Of a stretch of DNA of 64,000 nucleotides, positions 34,201 to 47,900 are shown one piece after another. Made by a program: the position numbers and the translations under genes. Origin of the DNA: Atherinomorus stipes (Eukaryota > Chordata > Actinopteri > Atheriniformes > Atherinidae); contig JALJCO010003053.1 in NCBI GenBank assembly GCA_023101725.1, positions 186,001 to 250,000 of the forward strand. Reading direction: 5' to 3'. The first letter of the stretch is position 1; each line of letters starts with the position of its first letter. Below the pieces are notes generated by a model. That model did not search any database. It had not been told where the DNA came from and saw only the letters and a program-made list of their open reading frames with translations.

Positions 34201-37200
34201 ATGATCCTGTTAATGGGTGGCCCAACACTAGGCTGAGCGTGAGAAAGGAGTGTGGCTGGAGGGTAGTATACAGTGAATGGCTTTGGTTTCATCCTGCTTT
34301 GCCTCTGTGTGCGTTTTTGCAGCCTGCTGTGTGCACCAGGGAACTGTGTGTGTTCTCCTTTTACACTCTGGGTGTGATGTCTGGAGCTGCGGAAGAAGTT
34401 GCAACAGGAGCAGAGGTGAAAAGCCAAAAGATAAAGTAGTATATGACATGATGGATTATTTCTCTGTTTTCCTTAAAAATCCTATGAATTTTTAACTTAC
34501 ATAACTTAACAAGTAGGGACATTATGTAAATATGAATGTTTGATTGACATCTCTGATATATCTTTGATAGTTTAACATCTCATTTTACTGAATCTGAGGC
34601 AGGTTTCTTCTTTTAATAAGTTCATTTAAACATTTAACATTAAAAACAGCTCCATCTAAAGGCTTCAAATGTTAAATTCAGACTCTTCTTTTCTCAGGTG
34701 GTGGACCTACTAGTTGCTATGTGCCGAGCAGCTCTCGAGTCTCCCCGTAAGAGCATCATCTTTGAGCCCTACCCATCAGTGGTTGATCCCAATGACCCCA
34801 AGACTCTTGCCTTCAACCCAAAGGTCAGCATCCTCACTGCTGTAATAATGACTGCAACTTAAATATATACTCAAACTAGAATTTGAAAGCTTAGCATGTT
34901 TGGTAAACATGCATATATCTTAAGAAATAGTGCACCTTTACAGTTGAGGTGATGTTAGACCCCCTTTTGTTGTTTCTTCTCTCCCTGCATACGATGGATG
35001 CTTGTCTCAACTGATGAACACAGAAGAAGAATTATGAAAGACTGCAGAAAGCGTTGGACAGTGTCATGTCCATCCGTGAAATGACGCAGGTAAATGAAGG
35101 TGGTGGGACGGGATGCAGCTGTATCACAAACAGACTCATCACAAAGCTTTATATTTACCTTGATGCTTGAAATGCATGGATGCACTTTTGTCTGTTAAAA
35201 CTGTATTTTGCCTGTGCTGCTCTCTAGCTCAGCTGCACTTTCCCAGTATGCTGTTTTATGCCAGGCACAAATCTGAATCTAAAGATTAATTAATTGATTT
35301 TGTGGAGAAAAACAGCAGATTCTTGTATGTTTTTTTCTAGGGTTCATATTTGGAGATCAAAAAACAGATGGACAAACTGGACCCTTTGGCCCACCCCCTG
35401 CTACAATGGTGAGTAGAGAGAATCTGGTCCAGAAATAGATTTACTCTCCTCTGTATGCCAATACTATTCGATTTATTACTGCATTGGGTAAATGTTGATG
35501 GGCAACAAAACAATGATATGGTTTGGTGCTCCTTTCCAGGGAAGGCATTTTGACGATTCAAAGTGGGAAAAGCACAAGTTTACTTGATATTTACAATACT
35601 AAATTCTATACAGTTGCCTTGCTTTTGAGGTCCTGGTGTTGGTTCACTGTCATTACTTGTTGGTAAACTTATGCTCTGCTGTTTCCACTTTTGGTCAGAC
35701 TGCCCCTTAGAAAAGGGCTGGCTATTGTTCAAGTAAAACAATAGTACAGATCTAAATAGCTGAAATCATGTTCCAGTGTATTACTTTTATTCCTTTCTGT
35801 GTCTCTGCAGGATAATTTCCAGTAACAGATCTCATATCGTCAAGCTGCCTCTCAGTAGGGTAGGAAACGAGGACAGCATCCCCTCAAGTCTGCTTGCTTA
35901 GACAATTTTTTTCCCCATGCACTTTCTCTTTCTGATTCTCTTCATCTTTCTGGTTTGATCACATTGTAACAGCAACTGAAATTCATGCACACCTCCCACC
36001 AATTCCTGCTGCTCAGCAGCCCTCCAGCCAAGGAAGCTCGTTTTCGCACTGCCAAGAAGCTTTACGGCAGCACCTTCGCCTTCCAGTGAGTCACAGTTGT
36101 TTACTTTACAAGTTTTTTTGTACATTCAATAACTTATTGAATAACTTTAAAAGCATACATGATATTATTTCTTATACACAAAATCATTCAAATACATCCA
36201 GAAATGTTTTCTTGTCATGCATTGCCTAGTTTATGGCTTTGAAGACAGTATGAGAAATTGCTTGTTCTAGCATTATAGCATCACAGTATGTTAAACATGA
36301 ATATTTTGTATGAGTGAATATTTTGAATATGTTAAAAAACAACAAACAGCTATTTTTCAGTGTTAAACCTGGTGATAAGTTGGGTGATGGGACCACTCAG
36401 GCAGATTTTAATGGAAGCGTTACAAACAAGAGCACAGAGCAGGGGCCTTTCTCTTGGACAGCAAAGGCACCTTTCTTGGCCAGCACATGGAGCCAGCAAT
36501 AATTGGAGATAGAGATTTATACTGTAGCAGATGGGGCTCTGCTGAATATTTTAGATACACACGACCCATCTGGGCACTTGCAGGGTACAACTAATGCACA
36601 ACAGTCTCTCTTTATGCTGGTTCATGCTTAAGATTTAATCGTTCTTAACAGATGACGCCAAACATTTAATCTAGCCTGGATGCTATATTGATTTTGATCT
36701 AATTAGAAACACACAACATTTTTTTTTTAAATAAGAGATCACACTCAACTACTTATCAGGAGAAATTAAGAACTTTTTTATGCATAAGTGAAGGAATAAG
36801 AGCTTCGTGCTGCTTCGAAACTTGTTAAAAATAACAGTATTGACACAACTGGGATTTATTTTATGACAGTCCAAATATCTTCACTGGAAGATGCAGTCAT
36901 CTGTCATTATTTGTCATCTTTCATCCACATCTTTTGATATTTGTTCTCTAAATATTAATTGATGTAAATTTGGAGGACAATGGTTATGTAACAGAATGTC
37001 CTCATATGTCCCTGCACACATTATATGAACAGATGACAACAGTGGCTCTGTTGTGCCTAGCTGAAGAAAAATTGCTTTCTTTGCTCAATCCAAGTTGTAG
37101 ATTTTACAAAATACTTCAGTGATAGAACACTAAAAAGATAGAAAAATACAGCAATCATTTTCTCTAGATTTTTAGAAAGTGGATAGATAATTAATTCCTA

Positions 37201-40200
37201 TTTCTTATTGCTACCAGTTAAAAAACATAAGTGACTCAGCTACATAATAGTTGAAAGTGATATAAGAAACTCTAAAAACTTTAGTTGTATTTAACATGTT
37301 ATTGCTCGGATAATTTTTCCAGTTTGTAATTTATCAAGATTTGTGCTCATAGAGGTTTTAAATATTACTGTATCATTATCTCTGCCATTACACATCAGCG
37401 GTTAAACACTGAAATACAGCCTGTTTACAAATAAGGATCAATTTGTTTTATCTTTTCTGTTTTATCTCTCTCTTTTTTCACTTCCTCTAGTGGTTCCCAT
37501 ATAGAAAACTGGCACTCTGTTCTAAGAAATGGACTAGTCAATGCCTCTTATACCAAACTGCAGGTACGTAACTGCGGCAGTTGGTTGAAATTGATGACAC
37601 ATCTTTCCTTGGACAGTAAAGCTGCTCTTGTGAAGCAGGCTTGCTGTCCAGCTGATTCATTTTTGCAGGTTTTGGATGCCAGCTTTCTTTCTGTCAGCTC
37701 TGCGATTGGCACTTAAGCTAGGAGGGCACACTGGGAGATTTTCCTGGCCATTATTGGCTGCTTTCTGCGTCCTCTGCTGACATCAACAGACTGCATGTCC
37801 ATCCATGTTGTGGCACATAAGGGGTGGATTGTGTGTCAGCTGGGATGTCAGGAGGCTGCCTGTGTATCCTGTTGACATTAACCACCTATAGAGCACTGAG
37901 TAGGCTGAGAAGGTCAGAAGATGAAAAGTGCAAAGGGCCAGCTGTGTAACAGTGACTGACTTCCTCTGGATGAATAGGGACTGGTATTGAGGGTTAGCAA
38001 ATTACATTATCTTTCAATCCTGAAACAAATCATAGTCACTAAGTGTATTTAGTCAAATTAAAATAATTAAAGTCAGAGTAAAGCAGATATATATATAAAA
38101 AATGGTAAAGATTCCCAAATATATGAATTAGGTTTCCAAATCATGAAGACATGAGAAATGTTCAGAAATGCTTGGAGCATACCTGAAGATGCTGAAATGA
38201 ATCACACTGATGGCTCATCTTTGTAGTTTAATTGAACTAAATTACAAAGATGTGAAACCAGAAATACATATCCCAAATAATGGATATTTTTTTCTCCCTA
38301 GCTGTTTAGCTCCCTAGACTAATTTATTAGCATTGTTAAAATATCCTGCAATGTATCTGAGGTCCTGGTCAATGTCGCATGCTAGTAGGAGTCAGTCTGG
38401 CTAAGATACAGTAAGTGCATCTGTAATCCCTACTGTCTCTGGTAAGTTTTAAAAACTTCTTGGTGAAAAATGAGGCAGGTATTGGCAGTGATCCTCATCT
38501 CCACATCATTGTGTGCCTCTCCACAATCACTCAACTAAACTAACTGTAGTTGCTTCCCTGAATTCAGCTGTTGAGGCATGAAGCCCTCAAACCTCTGCAG
38601 TGCAGTGTTGGCTCTTTTTTAAATGACTCCTTGTCCATAACAATCCAAGTGCAAAATCATTAACTTGGCCATTTAATCCACCAAGCATAGATGGGATACT
38701 CTGAACTTGTGCTGAGCTTCTCCAACATCTGCGATGCAGTGTTTCAAATTTTCCTAGTTCATCATCTTATTGTTTCTCTGCAGCTTTACTGGATATCTCA
38801 AGTTTTATGAATTCCTGGAATCCAAAGAAGTATTTCCATGATGAAAGCAGAAAACTTAGTTTGTTATTAGTCAGGTTGCTAGCTGGTATGGTTGGCTAAC
38901 CCTATTTCTAATAGTGGTATCAGAGGCAGGAGCCTTGATGTTGGGCACACTCTTAGGCCTTGATCAACTCATTAAAAAGCAGTTTAACTGTCTAACAGTA
39001 CTGTAGCTCCACAGTTTAATACAACATAGTTGTTTTTGTTTGGTTTTTTTGTAAGTGTTTTAAGCAACTATTATCTAACACGTATTTAATTTGCTTTATT
39101 GTGAGTTTAATTCACATATTTCTGCATCCATTTATATCTACAGTATATATTTTTCTGTTGCGGATGTAACACGGCACAAGCAAAAAGCACAGAATAGCCT
39201 CATTTGCATAATATGGCTGATCACTGCTTAGAGATACTGACACGTCCTGAAAATAGATTAAACACAATTTAATCTAAAATCTCAAGCCTCTTTGAATCAT
39301 TCACGCCAGCTGTAATTACTCTATCGTAGCGATGTGTCTCATTTATTCCTTCTTTGTTCACCAACTTTTTGAACTTGCCATCTTTGATCTCTTCTCGGTG
39401 CTCGTCTGCCTCCCTTTCTCTTCTCTGCTTCACCTTGAGAATCGACACCCTTCCTCCATCACTGCGTTTTTCAGGAGTAGAGGGACCGAGTCTGCCTCCA
39501 TCTTCAGCCATCACACAGAACCTCTTATCTACTGTTCCTTTTCATTTCTTCCACATGCACCACATGCTGACCTCCTCCTCCCTCATGTACTTTCAAACTA
39601 TGAAGCTGCTCTTTGTTCTCTCTCCATCTGATGGTTTCTTTTCTCTTTTAAATTGTCCTCATTACATTTGCTAATCCTACTTCCTCATTATGGGCATTCT
39701 TGTGCGAAGGATCGCCACCATCAGCCATCCCTAAACTTTGTTAATCTTCATTGCTGCATCATGCATGCGTTACTATCTTTATTTCTCATTTGTCATGCGA
39801 ATGTTGCTTTGATATTTGGATATTGTATGAAAAAAATTTCATACACAAAATTCAGGAGTGTCATGTGATCATCACCACAATGCAAAATAATGTTAAATTT
39901 GGTCAGCTGTGAATATTAAAGATGTGATAAGTGAACTGTTTTAGAGAACTGAAAAAAGTAGAAGCATTCATGCTTTCTTTGGCCCTTTGCTCTCCATTGT
40001 GCAACTTTGGGGTTTTCTTGTGTGCGTGCAGATATAATGTTTGTTTGAGAGTTTGCCAGGTAAACTGTCTTATCCATGTACCCTGAAATCCACTATATGT
40101 ACAGTATGAGTGCAGCCATATGTGTAAATGCAAGGCTGTCGTGTGCAACTGCTCAGTTACCCTTCCTTCCTGCTCTTTTCAAACCCAAGCTGCATGGGGC

Positions 40201-42560
40201 AGCGTATGGAAAGGGCATCTATCTGAGCCCCATCTCCAGCATATCTTTTGGATACTCAGGTAGGAGCGGCTCATTCTTTGCCACTAAGATCCCACTGGCC
40301 CGTCCTGTTGCTTTTTCCACCACATTCACTGAGTGTGTTTGTAACATGGCCTGCACCATTTTGAAACACGCCATTTACACATGTGGGAGTTTTCCATATG
40401 TTATCCTAGTGTGTTGTACTGTGGTCTGTGTTCATTTTGGGTGTGTATCATCTTCCATACCATAATTTATGTTGTGGTTGCATAAAAAAAAAAAAAGGTT
40501 TGGAACTGTGTACGTTGCTTTGGTGGTTGTTCCCCTATTTTTGTTGTTTTTTTTGTCCTTGTAAAGTAATAATATATATATTTTTTTTACACCTCACGTC
40601 TTGCTGTGTTTCCAGTAAAACATTAATTTTGAGTCCTATAATGGTGGACTGATTTAGTGGTGGGTATGGGGACATTAGCAGGTTGCTAATGGGGCCCCTT
40701 TGCACCATTAACGTGTCTCAATTTGATGAATAGGTATGCAAGTCTTGAATCTAGGCTAAAGGCTGAAAATCTGATGGTTTTTGGCATGAAATCAGCTGGT
40801 TTGACCTTTCTTTCTACTCCCTTAAGCACTTGGAGTACTTTTTTTTTTTTTTTAGATGACACAAATTTTTAGAACCAATAGTACAGTTTAAAGCACGCAC
40901 TATTTAAACAGCTTCCCAATGCTTCAAAATGTCAGACTTTCTACTTTTCTTTATTTTTTAGTACTTCATTTTTTTTTAAAGCAGATTTCATTATAGTATG
41001 TTTTTGGCATGCGTATGAGGGACCACAGGTTATAATTTCTCTATAGGGGTATGTCTATACCTCCAACGGCAGGCTTCTCACAGCATAAGTGACTGGAGGT
41101 AAAGTTGATCTGACTTGTTTCTGGCCCGTGTGCCTCTTCTTGCAGGAATGGGGAAAGGTCAGCACCGTATGCCCACCAAAGATGAACTAGTGCAGCGTTA
41201 CAACCGCATGAACACCATACCACAGGTGAGGACAAGATTACATCCTGTTTTTTGGGCATCCTGTTTTTCTATTAAGAGATGATGTGCAATTAAAGGTGCT
41301 GAGAGACAGAATGATGAATGTATTGTCAAATATTTTGCAACTCCAAACAGTCCAATCTGGTTTTGATTGTTGCACACTGTGCAGTTTGAGTGTCTGTGAA
41401 TATCACTGTGACATTGTCCTCCTGATACCTCAATTAGATCATGGATTTTTACTGCAACCCACCTCCTTATCTTTTACAACAGAGCCGTCCAATACAATCA
41501 AGGTTTCTTCAAAGTCGAAACTTGAATTGCATCGCTCTTTGTGAAGGTAATGCCTACACTGATGGTACAGTCAATCTCCGTGCGATCTGCAACTATTCTC
41601 AGTTTGAGTTGAAATGAATACATATTAAAACTATTAAAGAGCCAAGATTAATTGATTAAAGATGGCAGAAAATTCAATCAGTGTTTTTTTTTAAATCAAA
41701 TTTGAAAATCATTCCCTGAAAGGAAATTAAATCAAATTTAAATGCTTGTGCATTGATGTGCAATTATACTTGACAGCTATGTCAGTTATCATACTTTGTA
41801 TTTAAAACCACTTGTTCCATAAAAATGTGACAAATAAGTAAATTAACTAGAAACAATCTGTTTTCTTTAAGTTATAACCTCCAAGGATCTGCAGAAACAT
41901 GGTAACATATGGGTGTGTCCTGTATCCGACCACGTCTGTACTCGCTTCTTTTTTGTGTAAGTACTCTCAGCACTTTCACATCCGTGAAAATATTCCCAGA
42001 ATATATGCATGAACACTGACTGAGTTAGGATTTCAAGAAGACCACAGATACTTAAGTCATTATCACAATCAAAATGATTTGTTTGTCAACAATGTTGGTT
42101 ATCATTTACTTGTTAAAGTACCCACAATGAAGGTGATTTATTCCTAAAATATCTAATGTGCCTCAGTTACAAATGACCAGTAATCAAACTGAATGCATAG
42201 CTAAATATAACTGAACTGTTATTCTGGTTATACAGAATCAACTTAGTTGTCTAATGGATTGATTTTATTATGAATATTATGTTTTGATCTAATCATTATG
42301 AGGATTTTAATTGGTTTGCCACTGGACTGGGTCCTTATACTACAGCATACTATACAAATGATTTAATGGCAGCATGTAACAGAGGATCTGTTTAAGACTA
42401 GATGCTGGAACATAACTTGGTTTTAAAGAATCGTACCACTTTTTTTTACATTGACAGGTATGAGGATGGCCAAGTAGGAGACGCCAACATCAACACCCAA
42501 GAGCCTAAGGTGCAGAAGGAGATTATGCGTGTGATTGGGACCCAGATCTACTCCAGCTAA
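27273..42560 (+). CDS. parp6: Protein mono-ADP-ribosyltransferase PARP6
   Basis: A PARP-family enzyme that transfers single ADP-ribose units from NAD+ to proteins; mammalian PARP6 affects cell cycle and neurite growth. Coding exons: 27273-27275, 27741-27818, 30648-30742, 30941-31001, 31219-31309, 31488-31554, 31804-31953, 32963-33113, 33482-33613, 34019-34114, 34323-34415, 34698-34823, 35024-35089, 35341-35408, 35811-35859, 35973-36085, 37491-37563, 40190-40259, 41146-41225, 41483-41546, 41872-41956, 42458-42560. They total 1914 nt (637 residues plus TAA); human PARP6 has 630. All phases agree. Residues 1-35 are acidic. The centre has a Cys-rich stretch (GHCKN, CVVCDEQ, CTRELC). The catalytic domain has His480 in FAFHGSH and Tyr515 in YGKGIYL; as in the family, no catalytic Glu is expected, so mono- rather than poly-ADP-ribosylation. 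pkm adjacency matches human 15q23. Could be parp6a or parp6b. Confidence 0.96.
28321..28816. mobile_element. Foldback MITE with about 200-bp inverted arms
   Basis: The left arm (28321-28528) and the reverse complement of the right arm (about 28605-28816) match closely along their length. Shared words include TTTCTAGTCAAA, CTCAAAATAAGACTAAA and a perfectly shared stretch around GCAATGCATCTTATTTCAAG that continues through GCTTGTTCCATTGG. The spacer is A-rich with an (AAAT)n. No transposase ORF is present. It sits in the parp6 intron between 27818 and 30648. The outer ends read CTGCAAAAAC and, complemented, CTGGAAAAAC. Confidence 0.85.
28830..30640. other. parp6 intron remainder
   Basis: AT-rich intron with no exon, RNA gene or further transposon that I can support. 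Confidence 0.45.
31168..31202. repeat. (GT)n microsatellite
   Basis: About 17 GT units ending some 16 bp before the acceptor of the parp6 exon at 31219. It therefore occupies the intron end just upstream of the splice site. Confidence 0.95.
32060..32086. repeat. (ATT)n microsatellite
   Basis: About 9 ATT units followed by a T run, in a parp6 intron. Confidence 0.9.
32165..32262 (+). mobile_element. Fragment of a LINE 3' tail
   Basis: The wording TTTCCTCGTTTTGGATCAAT AAAG, followed by CTGATTCTGATC, is the usual style of fish non-LTR retrotransposon 3' ends (GGATCAATAAAG then short CTGATT repeats). Only about 100 bp is recognisable. The family is not assigned. Confidence 0.4.
36090..37480. 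other. parp6 intron, nothing recognisable
   Basis: About 1.4 kb of AT-rich intron splitting the codon of the catalytic His. No further feature seen. Confidence 0.45.
37570..40180. other. parp6 intron, nothing recognisable
   Basis: About 2.6 kb of intron. Weak ORFs at 39269-39674 overlap on both strands and have no family resemblance. Confidence 0.45.
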
Positions 42561-44665
42561 TGGAGGTTAAGCAGTGAATCCATTCACCTCTCTGCTGGAG
42601 GCACACGGGCAGACAGACAGTTGAAGCGAATGTTGGGTGAGCTGTCCTCAGGCCTGACACTGAAGGATGAGGAGGCTCATGAGCACATCACTTCCATTAG
42701 TTTCCATTAGCCCAGCCCTCTTGTTTCTCCCATGTTCATTTGAGCCTGTTAGATTTAACCTGGTTAAAGTTTGTTTTTCTCACTTTATGGCATTTAAAGC
42801 ATTTACATACCACTGATGACAACACCCCCCCCCCAAAAAAAAGAAAAAACAAAACAAGAAAGGATTCATCAGAACTGTCATCCATAGTTAAACACACTAT
42901 TTCTAGGTTGCCAATGCTCTTTTCTTTTTGCCATATGTTTACTCTTTCTGACTCCTTGGATTGATGAGGTCCATTTTTCATTACTTTGTGAATATATCAT
43001 AAAAACAATCTTTTCAAATGATAATAGATCTCTTTGTGGCGAATAAGTGGCGCATAGAAATTTGTTATTTTACAGTATTTGAAAAGTTATCCCTCCTCAG
43101 TTTATTTAATATCCTTTGACTAATGACAAGAATTAAGGTCTGTGATATGGTTACGGCATGGGTAAGCATTACTCTGTGGTTTTGTTCTTGTCCACTGATG
43201 CTACCAGACTCCAAGAAGGTGCCGCTGGAACTCAACTTATGCACACAACAAGCACTTTGTTTTTGATTGATGGTGCAATTTTGAACCACTGAAGTTTTTT
43301 TCAGTCCTAAAAGCCTTTACCTAATGTGATAGACATGTAACTTTGGAAGTTTCACGGGGACAAATGTTGATAAGGAACAAGTTCCTCAAATATTCATCTT
43401 GTGACTATTTTTCCCTTGGTATTTTATGAAACGAAGGCCTGTAATGTTGAAGAGCTGGTATTACAATACTCCTGATTCCACCAAGAATGAACGGAAATCT
43501 GAAGCGCTTCGATAGTATTGGAGCAATCACTTCACTTTCATGATAAAATACATGATCTTTTGTTGTTTTAATCAAGTCCGGCTCTTTCAAAGTTTTGCCT
43601 TTGCACTTTGAGGTTTGTAGCTCTTGAGTACCAAGAAAACAAATGAGCGTTTTATGATCGATGATATGTTCGGCTGAAACTTGTCAAGCGGTTGTTGTCG
43701 GGTTCAGTAAGAGCAATATAAATACATGTACAAAAGAAATGCTACGTACGACTCTTCTCTCAATCACGAAACCCAACAACCAACAAAAAAGTTAGATCTG
43801 TAATCATGTTCCTACCATAATCTCCCATCCATCAATTTTTTTGAGTGCTCATCACAACATAAAATCCAGTGCCGCATTTTAAAATGAATCTTCATATATA
43901 TGAACTATACTGAACTACACTACACTGGATTCACGAAGAAAATCCACCATATGGGAAGTTGTGGACAATTTCCCAAACTATTTACAAGCAGTATTGAGTC
44001 TAGGTGAGCTCACATCCCCTTTCACCCCTCGCATAATGGATTCTGTGTCATTGAGGTGCATCGATGAGCATTTCTCTGGTTTCACCTTTGAGACTGGCAA
44101 CCTTGTATAGCTAATCAAGTTTATCAGTTAGTCATGTACTGTATGTATGTATGTTTGTACGTGTGGCTTTGTATTTTCTTGACATTATACTAGACATTGC
44201 ACTTATTCAGCGTTTGCCTAAACTGGAGAAATCGACTGTCCTCAGACCTGCAGTAGACGGGCAATGGAAGAAAAGAGACTATAAGATACTTATTTATGGA
44301 GTCAGAGAGGCCAGAATATCCACCATCTTAACTATGTCTGTACTAAGGTAGACTTTCAGTCTCCTGGAACCTGGACTGTGACTACAGTGAGATGCTGAAA
44401 AAGAAAGCAAAAATTGTAATAATGGACATTGGAGACCTTGTTGAAATGTAAAGCCCAGAAGGAGATGCACGTGTGCAGCTGACTCAGTGCGCTACCAGAC
44501 TCTGCTCATAACTGATGCTTGTCTCTTCCAAAAACTCTGAGTCTGTCTCTGGTGAGTGATGTTCTCAGAGATGATATCGACGACAAGGATGGTGATTACG
44601 ACGATGATGATGACTGAAAAACGGCAATGCAGGAGAGAAAGAATAAAGCCTGATTTTGCACAGTT
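42561..44665 (+). other. parp6: parp6 3' UTR with poly(A) signal
   Basis: The first good AATAAA after the stop is at 44642-44647, followed by a GT/T-rich stretch, giving a 3' UTR of about 2.1 kb. A (GAT/GAC)n-like patch at 44572-44617 lies just before it. No other coding sequence is supported here. Confidence 0.55.
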
Positions 44666-46439
44666 TTACAAACAGTCTTCTTTTCTTTGACATCTCCGTG
44701 GAAACCGGTGCAGCTGTGAACCATGGACACGTCTCCTGCTGCTGACTTTTTGTGTTAGCATTGCAACAGAAGGGGGCAGTATTACTCCACCATTTGATTC
44801 ACGAGTCCTCTGTTGTACTTGAAGTCAAGTTTGAAAAAATCAAACTTTTTCCTGTCTTATTCATAACTCTCCCATGCATAATTATATTTTACTTAATTGG
44901 GGTGCCTTGGGTTCATATAACAGCGTTAATCAATTATCTTCAATCAGCACTGCTATTCTTAGAGCCTTTACTGAATGCGTTTGAGAAAAGTCTACTGTGA
45001 TCAGTATGTGTTTTGTCGTGTTGTCACTCACATTTAACTAGTATACCTCTCAATTATGGAGGAATGCATAATGTTAATTCTACCCAACAGAAATGAGAAA
45101 AGGATGAAAATTGGCTCTGACAACCAACCAACACCAAAATATCATAAAGTAAAAATACCGCTATCTGCTAACTTTTTTGTATATGATGTGAAGCAATTTC
45201 CAAAGTAAACAAAGGTTGTCCATCCTTTATAGACTTCTCAAAAGGCTCCAAGAATGCTTTGTTATAATTAATATTTACTCAGCTAATACGATTATTTTTG
45301 TGAGAGGGTTCATGCCAAAACAAACTAATCTAATAAGAGAAGAGCTGCTTTGCAGTGGATTTAAGAACCAACTACTTTCCTCTCTAAGCTCAGTAAAACT
45401 AAAAATGACTAATTTGATAACTGAAAATTGTACAAATCTGATAACTTCCTGCTGTAAACACAAATCACACCACACTCAAATTTTGTTTTTCAGTTTCAAA
45501 GTCTAGCTACTATACTTTTCCCACCTCTCTATGCTATGCTTTGGCAAATCAAAGTAGCGCCAAAAAGAAGAAAAAAAATAAAGGAGAATCAACATCATTC
45601 AAACAATTTTTTTTAAAAGCGATTAATTACCTTAGCAGGAAGTGCTGCAGGTGAGGCCAGTATACAACATATCTGCAGAGCTTACAGGTTGGCTAAAGCT
45701 ACGCCCAAATATTTTCAGTTTATTGCATCACAAATTCATTCCTTCTCTAAGTCTATTTCCATTTTGCTTGAAATATTTCAGCTTTCACCTCAAACAGAAG
45801 ACATCACTAATAGTTTTTGATCAGCCAACTGCTCACTCCGTCTTCCCTGTCTAGGTTTATTTTGCTTTCTACGACCACAAAAAGCTCTTCTCTTTCGAAT
45901 GTAGTGCGGTCTGATGGCTGTTTTGGCACAGGAGGCCCTGTGTGTGTACAACAAGTGCTGGGTATGTAGAGAGTGGGCTTAATCATAGGGAAGCTGAAGC
46001 ACTCATGGACCCTTGAAAGGCACTTTATGTGTGTATTTGTGGGCACGGTAATTGGGTGCCTCCCTTTTGTAAGCTGACCCATTTGACAGGGCCTGTGGCT
46101 GGGCCTTTGTACTGATCTCTGTATATGTGTGTGTGACTAGCAGATGATGTGTATGGTTCATGAATTACTATGATCTCTGAAACCCGGCCCTCGTGTTGGA
46201 CATGGTCCCCTGGTTTGGCTTTGTCCCCCATTACCAAAGCCAGCTGGCTGGTTGTACGCAACTGCAAAATGTTCCCGTTACATGTGTAGTTTCAAACTTT
46301 GACCACTGAGAGGAGCTCTGGTGTTGCTCTGCTCTGCCTTTGTTTCCGCGGATTTCTTTGCATACTTAACGTACACACCAAGAGACATGCACGGGGCATT
46401 AGCACATACACATGCAGGTAAACACACACACTACACAGC

Positions 46440-46760
46440 GGCTGTTTGGTCAGATAAAAGAGTAGTGACGGGAGGGCACGGGGTCACTGAGGGTGTCTGG
46501 CCCTCAGCGGAAGCGACTGCTCCCAGCCTCCCTTTCTCTTGCCGCCGTAATAAGTGTGACCGTTTGATTTCTGCACAAAAGGAGCAATTACAGGGAGTTG
46601 TTTAATCACCCACACTTTTATTGAGCACAGGGTCTCTTAGCTTGCAGCTCAGGCCCCCGTCGTCGGCAGCAGCGGGCGACAGGAGTGACAGAGAAGGTCA
46701 GTGGTTTAACGGGGCGCGAAGGGGTCTCGTTTGAATTAAGACTCGCAGGCTACTCTGCAC
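46440..46760. promoter_or_regulatory. Possible conserved non-coding element 1
   Basis: GC-richer, CpG-containing island within AT-rich flanks, with words such as TTTAATCACCC, TTTTATTGAGC and CAGCAGCGGG. No open frame fits an exon. Conservation is inferred from texture only. Confidence 0.25.
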
Positions 46761-47313
46761 ATTTTGGAGGCCCCAGGGACAGAGACAAAGAGCTAGACAA
46801 GACCAGAAGACAAGTTGGCCAGCCAAGCAAAGAGATAGATGAACTGAAATGAGAGTATTGGAGAGATTAGTGGGCTGAGCTCGATGGACTCCGTATCAAA
46901 ATCTTTTTTGATGAAGTAGTGAAACAAAGTAAAAACTATTGAGGTATGTGAGGGTGTGGTTGCACTTGTTGAACGGGAGTGGTGAATTCCCCGTACAGCA
47001 GAACCAAAATGTTCAAAGAAAAATGCTTGAAATGAGCAGCAGTATGAACAGCTCTTGAACCTTACACACAATGCGGCACGCAAGCATCTGTGTAGTCGCT
47101 GTGATTGAAAGGATGGCATCCAAACATGTTTTTCTGTTTCTAATAAAGATGGAAAGAATACAACAGAATTCAGTTTAGCTACTTTACAGTCAGCCCAGAG
47201 CCCCAGTGAGCCCAAACTCCCATTCAAAACAGTACCAAGCACCGTCAGTGTCAGTGCTTTTTATTGAATTTTCAGCCTGGGTGTTACTCTATATTTGTGT
47301 GCATGCGGAGTTC

Positions 47314-47343
47314 CTCCTCCTCCTCCTCCTCCTCCTCCTCTTC
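47314..47343. repeat. (CCT)n microsatellite
   Basis: About 10 CTC/TCC units. Confidence 0.9.
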
Positions 47344-47639
47344 TTGCCAGGATATGAATGATGGAGTGCAAGTCCTTGTCTCGCCCCTCAGAGATAGCAA
47401 GCATGTTGGTGTGAGGCGAAGAACGTGATGGCAATGGATGGAATAGCTGATGGTGGTGTGTAAAATGGCACAAAATGGCAAAGAATAGCACCACTGTGTG
47501 GCGACCAGGGGGAGAAGGGTGCGTGGTGGTGGTGGTAGAAAGAGACAGAGTGTGGATGAGGATGATAGGGAGAGGGAGGGAGGAAGTGAGTACACCATTG
47601 CTTGCTCATAAAGCCAACAGCTGTGTGGGTAATGTTTTG

Positions 47640-47900
47640 TGACACCGAGCCTCTCCGAGCCCTTCTGTTTCCCAGAGAGCAGGGAGACGCCATATTCCGT
47701 CGTCACAAATGGCTCTGTCATTCACCCCCTAAGTCTTAATTATCGCTCCCAGTTTTTTGGCCACGTTTTGCACAGGCGTATGGATCCATCTGCACGCTGT
47801 ATAATTCCACTCCGCAATTTACAAGTGGCATTTATTACAATGGCCTCCGCACCATCTCCTCTTTAACACCGGCAGCCCTTTCCAGAGAGACGAGGGGGAA
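47640..47900. promoter_or_regulatory. Possible conserved non-coding element 2
   Basis: Complex, low-repeat sequence with TCTTAATTATCG, TGCACGCTGTATAATTCC and ATTTATTACAATGG words, which resemble homeodomain and HOX/PBX-type sites. No exon signals. Assignment by texture only. Confidence 0.3.

Noticed and set aside
40076..40465. Plus-strand ORF of 129 codons
   Set aside because: Only 40190-40259 is a parp6 exon; the remainder reads through intron sequence.
44572..44617. Acidic (GAT/GAC)n patch as a coding tail
   Set aside because: It lies in the parp6 3' UTR without an initiating ORF or splice context; best seen as simple sequence.
46793..47242. Minus-strand ORF of 149 codons
   Set aside because: Low-complexity composition, no family resemblance, no splice or promoter context; expected by chance in a gene-poor stretch.
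47284..47721. Minus-strand ORF of 145 codons with a poly-Glu end
   Set aside because: The Glu run is simply the CCT microsatellite read in reverse; nothing else supports a gene.
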